DNA of 64,000 nucleotides from Bacteroidota bacterium (GTDB lineage: Bacteria; Bacteroidota; Bacteroidia; AKYH767-A; OLB10). Shown in pieces: positions 62,227 to 64,000 of the stretch. The notes under the pieces are model-generated. The model was given only the letters and a program-made list of their open reading frames with translations. It made no database searches and was not told where the DNA came from. Made by a program: the position numbers and the translations under genes. The DNA is taken from positions 1,103,501 through 1,167,500 of the forward strand of contig JADJOH010000007.1 of NCBI GenBank assembly GCA_016713925.1. Direction: 5' to 3'. The first letter of the stretch is position 1. Each line of letters opens with the position of its first letter.

Positions 62227-64000
62227 TTAAGCATTCTGCCTCTGACAAAGTCCTTTATAGTCACAATACCGACATCTTTTCAGATCGGAAGTTTGTGAGA
62301 AAGGTATTTCCGGATTGAATAGTTGGGAGAGCAGATTTTTCAATCCATCGATGAACTGCTGCATCGTTTCCTCCTCAATTTCATTGGCATCATTGAGCCA
62401 GGTAATTTCTTCATCAAACTCTTTCATTTTAAAGATGCCGGCGATGAGATTATTACCTTGAATATCGAGAATTTCCTTTGCAAGCATACCATAAATAAGC
62501 AATTGCAGATTGAGTTTATAGGAGGGATCAGTGAAAAGTTTCTCGAAATTCCATTTCTTCATTATTTTATCCTGCCCTGTTTTGTAATCCAGAATACGAT
62601 AGTTCCCGTCTTTAAAATCTATTCTGTCAATGATACCTTTGATCATAAAATCGCCGACTCCTTCAATTTGTAATACTGAATTGGCATTTAGTTCCAATCC
62701 CAGAATTTCAAATGGAGTATGCTGCATATCGAAATTAATAATGCGATGAATAAGCTCGGTGAGTACTCCTTTCATCAGATAGTCATGACCGTAATTTACC
62801 GGCTTATCATAGACTTTGGCTATTGATGACTCAACGATCTCCGGAATTCGCTTTGTGATTTCAGGATAATCCCCGGTATTTAACATGCTTCTGCCTTCAT
62901 AGGCAAGCTCCATCGCTTTATGCAGCACGTTTCCAAAATGACCGGCACTTAACCCTTCCGTTTTATCCTCAGGCCGGAGATAAACCAGCTGATCAAGGTA
63001 AAACCGCAATGAACATGCTATATAGGAGCTGAGTGCTGAAGCCGAAATGCCCTTTGGCGGGGAGGTGGGATCAGTCAGGATGTATTTTTCCCTGAGTTTT
63101 CCAATGATGGAGTCATTTTTAACAATGCTAATGGGAAGTATAGGCTCAGGAATCAATTGGCTTTCCTGTTGCAGGTACTCCAGTTTTACCGGTTTTATTT
63201 TTTCAATTATTTCATGATGAATCTGGAACAAGTATCTGCTACGCTCTCCGCCGCCGGTATCATTGAGATCCGTATTATAGAAAAAGTAAATATTTCGGGC
63301 TCTTTGAAGTAACCTGTAGAAGTGGTAGGCGGTTACTGCATCTTGTTCTTCTTTACAGGGTAAATGGTACGCTTTGCGGAGCGAATAAGGTATCAATGAT
63401 TTTGAAACCGAGACAGAAGGAAGAACGTCTTCATTCAATGGGGCGATAAACACTGTTGAATAATCCATCAAGCGGGTATCCAAAAATCCAACTATTGGAA
63501 TGCCCATTTCTTTATCTGCACTAAAAGGAACTCTTATCATTTCCACTGATTCCAGAAAAAGTTGCCACCAGACATTTAGTGAAATTTCAGCTTCATGAAG
63601 TTCAAGTATCGTAAAGACTTGCTGAATTGCATTAACCAATTGAAAATGTATTTGCTGTATCCATTCATCATCCCGAAATCTGAATTTATCCAAGAGCGCT
63701 AGAATATTCGACTGCTCCTCGCGGGAATCAACGGGCTGTTTAAAAAGTAGTTCTCTGAAATAATCATGGAAATTACTTACATCTGCAGCGGCATAGACTT
63801 TTGAATTTAAGCCCAGTTCTTCTTCAGAAAACATTCTTTTAAACAAGGGTTCGGCACAAAATTCCTGAAGTTGTTTGTACTTGAGTGCACTGTTTTCACT
63901 GCTATCCTCAAATTGCCTTACGGTTTTTATCAAATGCATCAAACGTATCAACGGATGATGTTTCAGTGAAAAACCCATTGAAGGATTGGTCGTGATTCCC
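62227..64000 (-). CDS. AddB-like PD-(D/E)XK nuclease, C-terminal part
   Basis: The frame is open to the last base, so the gene begins beyond the window; at least 590 residues are visible. It has a helicase-like middle region (IVGFLDTRLMDYSTVFIAPLNED) and the PD-(D/E)XK nuclease domain (MIKGIIDRIDFKDGNYRILDYKTG with the catalytic Asp and Lys). The AddB-type iron-sulfur cysteines are SYIACSLRFYL near the start of the domain and CRYCDYKGLC at the end. Such proteins process double-strand breaks in recombination. The AddA partner is not visible. Confidence 0.85.
   Translation of the reverse strand, partial: GITTNPSMGFSLKHHPLIRLMHLIKTVRQFEDSSENSALKYKQLQEFCAEPLFKRMFSEEELGLNSKVYAAADVSNFHDYFRELLFKQPVDSREEQSNILALLDKFRFRDDEWIQQIHFQLVNAIQQVFTILELHEAEISLNVWWQLFLESVEMIRVPFSADKEMGIPIVGFLDTRLMDYSTVFIAPLNEDVLPSVSVSKSLIPYSLRKAYHLPCKEEQDAVTAYHFYRLLQRARNIYFFYNTDLNDTGGGERSRYLFQIHHEIIEKIKPVKLEYLQQESQLIPEPILPISIVKNDSIIGKLREKYILTDPTSPPKGISASALSSYIACSLRFYLDQLVYLRPEDKTEGLSAGHFGNVLHKAMELAYEGRSMLNTGDYPEITKRIPEIVESSIAKVYDKPVNYGHDYLMKGVLTELIHRIINFDMQHTPFEILGLELNANSVLQIEGVGDFMIKGIIDRIDFKDGNYRILDYKTGQDKIMKKWNFEKLFTDPSYKLNLQLLIYGMLAKEILDIQGNNLIAGIFKMKEFDEEITWLNDANEIEEETMQQFIDGLKNLLSQLFNPEIPFSQTSDLKRCRYCDYKGLCQRQNA

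Overview
The window is a 64 kb piece of a Bacteroidetes (Bacteroidota) chromosome, probably from the Chitinophagales/Sphingobacteriales side of the phylum. The evidence is a primary sigma factor without region 1.1, -7 promoter boxes of the form TAnnTTTG, type IX secretion (T9SS) sorting domains of both type A and type B, a PorE-like TPR/propeller/OmpA protein, DUF5683, DUF5916 and WbqC-family genes, and the conserved order parA-parB-DUF5683-dapB-lepB-wbqC. The content is chromosomal housekeeping plus cell-envelope genes. I see no prophage, CRISPR array, tRNA, rRNA or insertion sequence.

Layout. 1-7.5 kb: end of a TPR gene, mltG, a frameshifted saccharopine-dehydrogenase-like gene, rpe, rpoD, pnp and rpsO. 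7.6-10.8 kb: a hypothetical gene, accD and fbaB, separated by short tandem repeats. 10.9-15.8 kb: the parAB-DUF5683-dapB-lepB-wbqC operon. 15.8-24 kb: an UPF0173 hydrolase, two T9SS cargo proteins and an M16 peptidase with an internal stop. 24-33.3 kb: thioredoxin, an ArsR-type regulator, an MCE lipid transporter (mlaE-mlaF-mlaD), a helical repeat protein, then an operon of amidase, a second MCE protein and two Fe-S electron-transfer proteins. 33.3-37.2 kb: lptD, followed by a degenerate copy of its own 3' end, a MITE/REP-like palindromic element and a cytochrome-P460-like lipoprotein gene. 37.3-42.9 kb: ffh, folD, queE, PorE-like and DUF4184. 43-49.8 kb: a TlpA-like thioredoxin, a 48-residue membrane ORF, two outer-membrane proteins and a DUF457/YdjM-type membrane protein. 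49.8-53.5 kb: a divergent cyanophycin pair, cphA and cphB. 53.6-55.2 kb: an ABC exporter. 55.4-58.5 kb: an RprXY-like two-component system divergent from a charged secreted protein. 58.5-64 kb: glutathione peroxidase, a MoxR-like ATPase with a VWA partner, a holin-family membrane protein and an AddB-like nuclease that runs off the edge.

Two things stand out. First, between the two-component operon and its divergent neighbour there are four GTTAA direct repeats, 10-11 bp apart, the expected geometry for tandem binding of an OmpR-family regulator. This suggests a self-contained sensing circuit whose output is the secreted charged protein. Second, six genes carry seven apparent single-base indels, most of them in homopolymer runs, and a seventh gene carries an in-frame stop. 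The affected genes include lepB, which is normally essential. In each case, undoing the indel gives a length divisible by three and restores family motifs or a signal peptide. I read most of these as sequence errors, so these genes should be treated as probably intact until resequenced.
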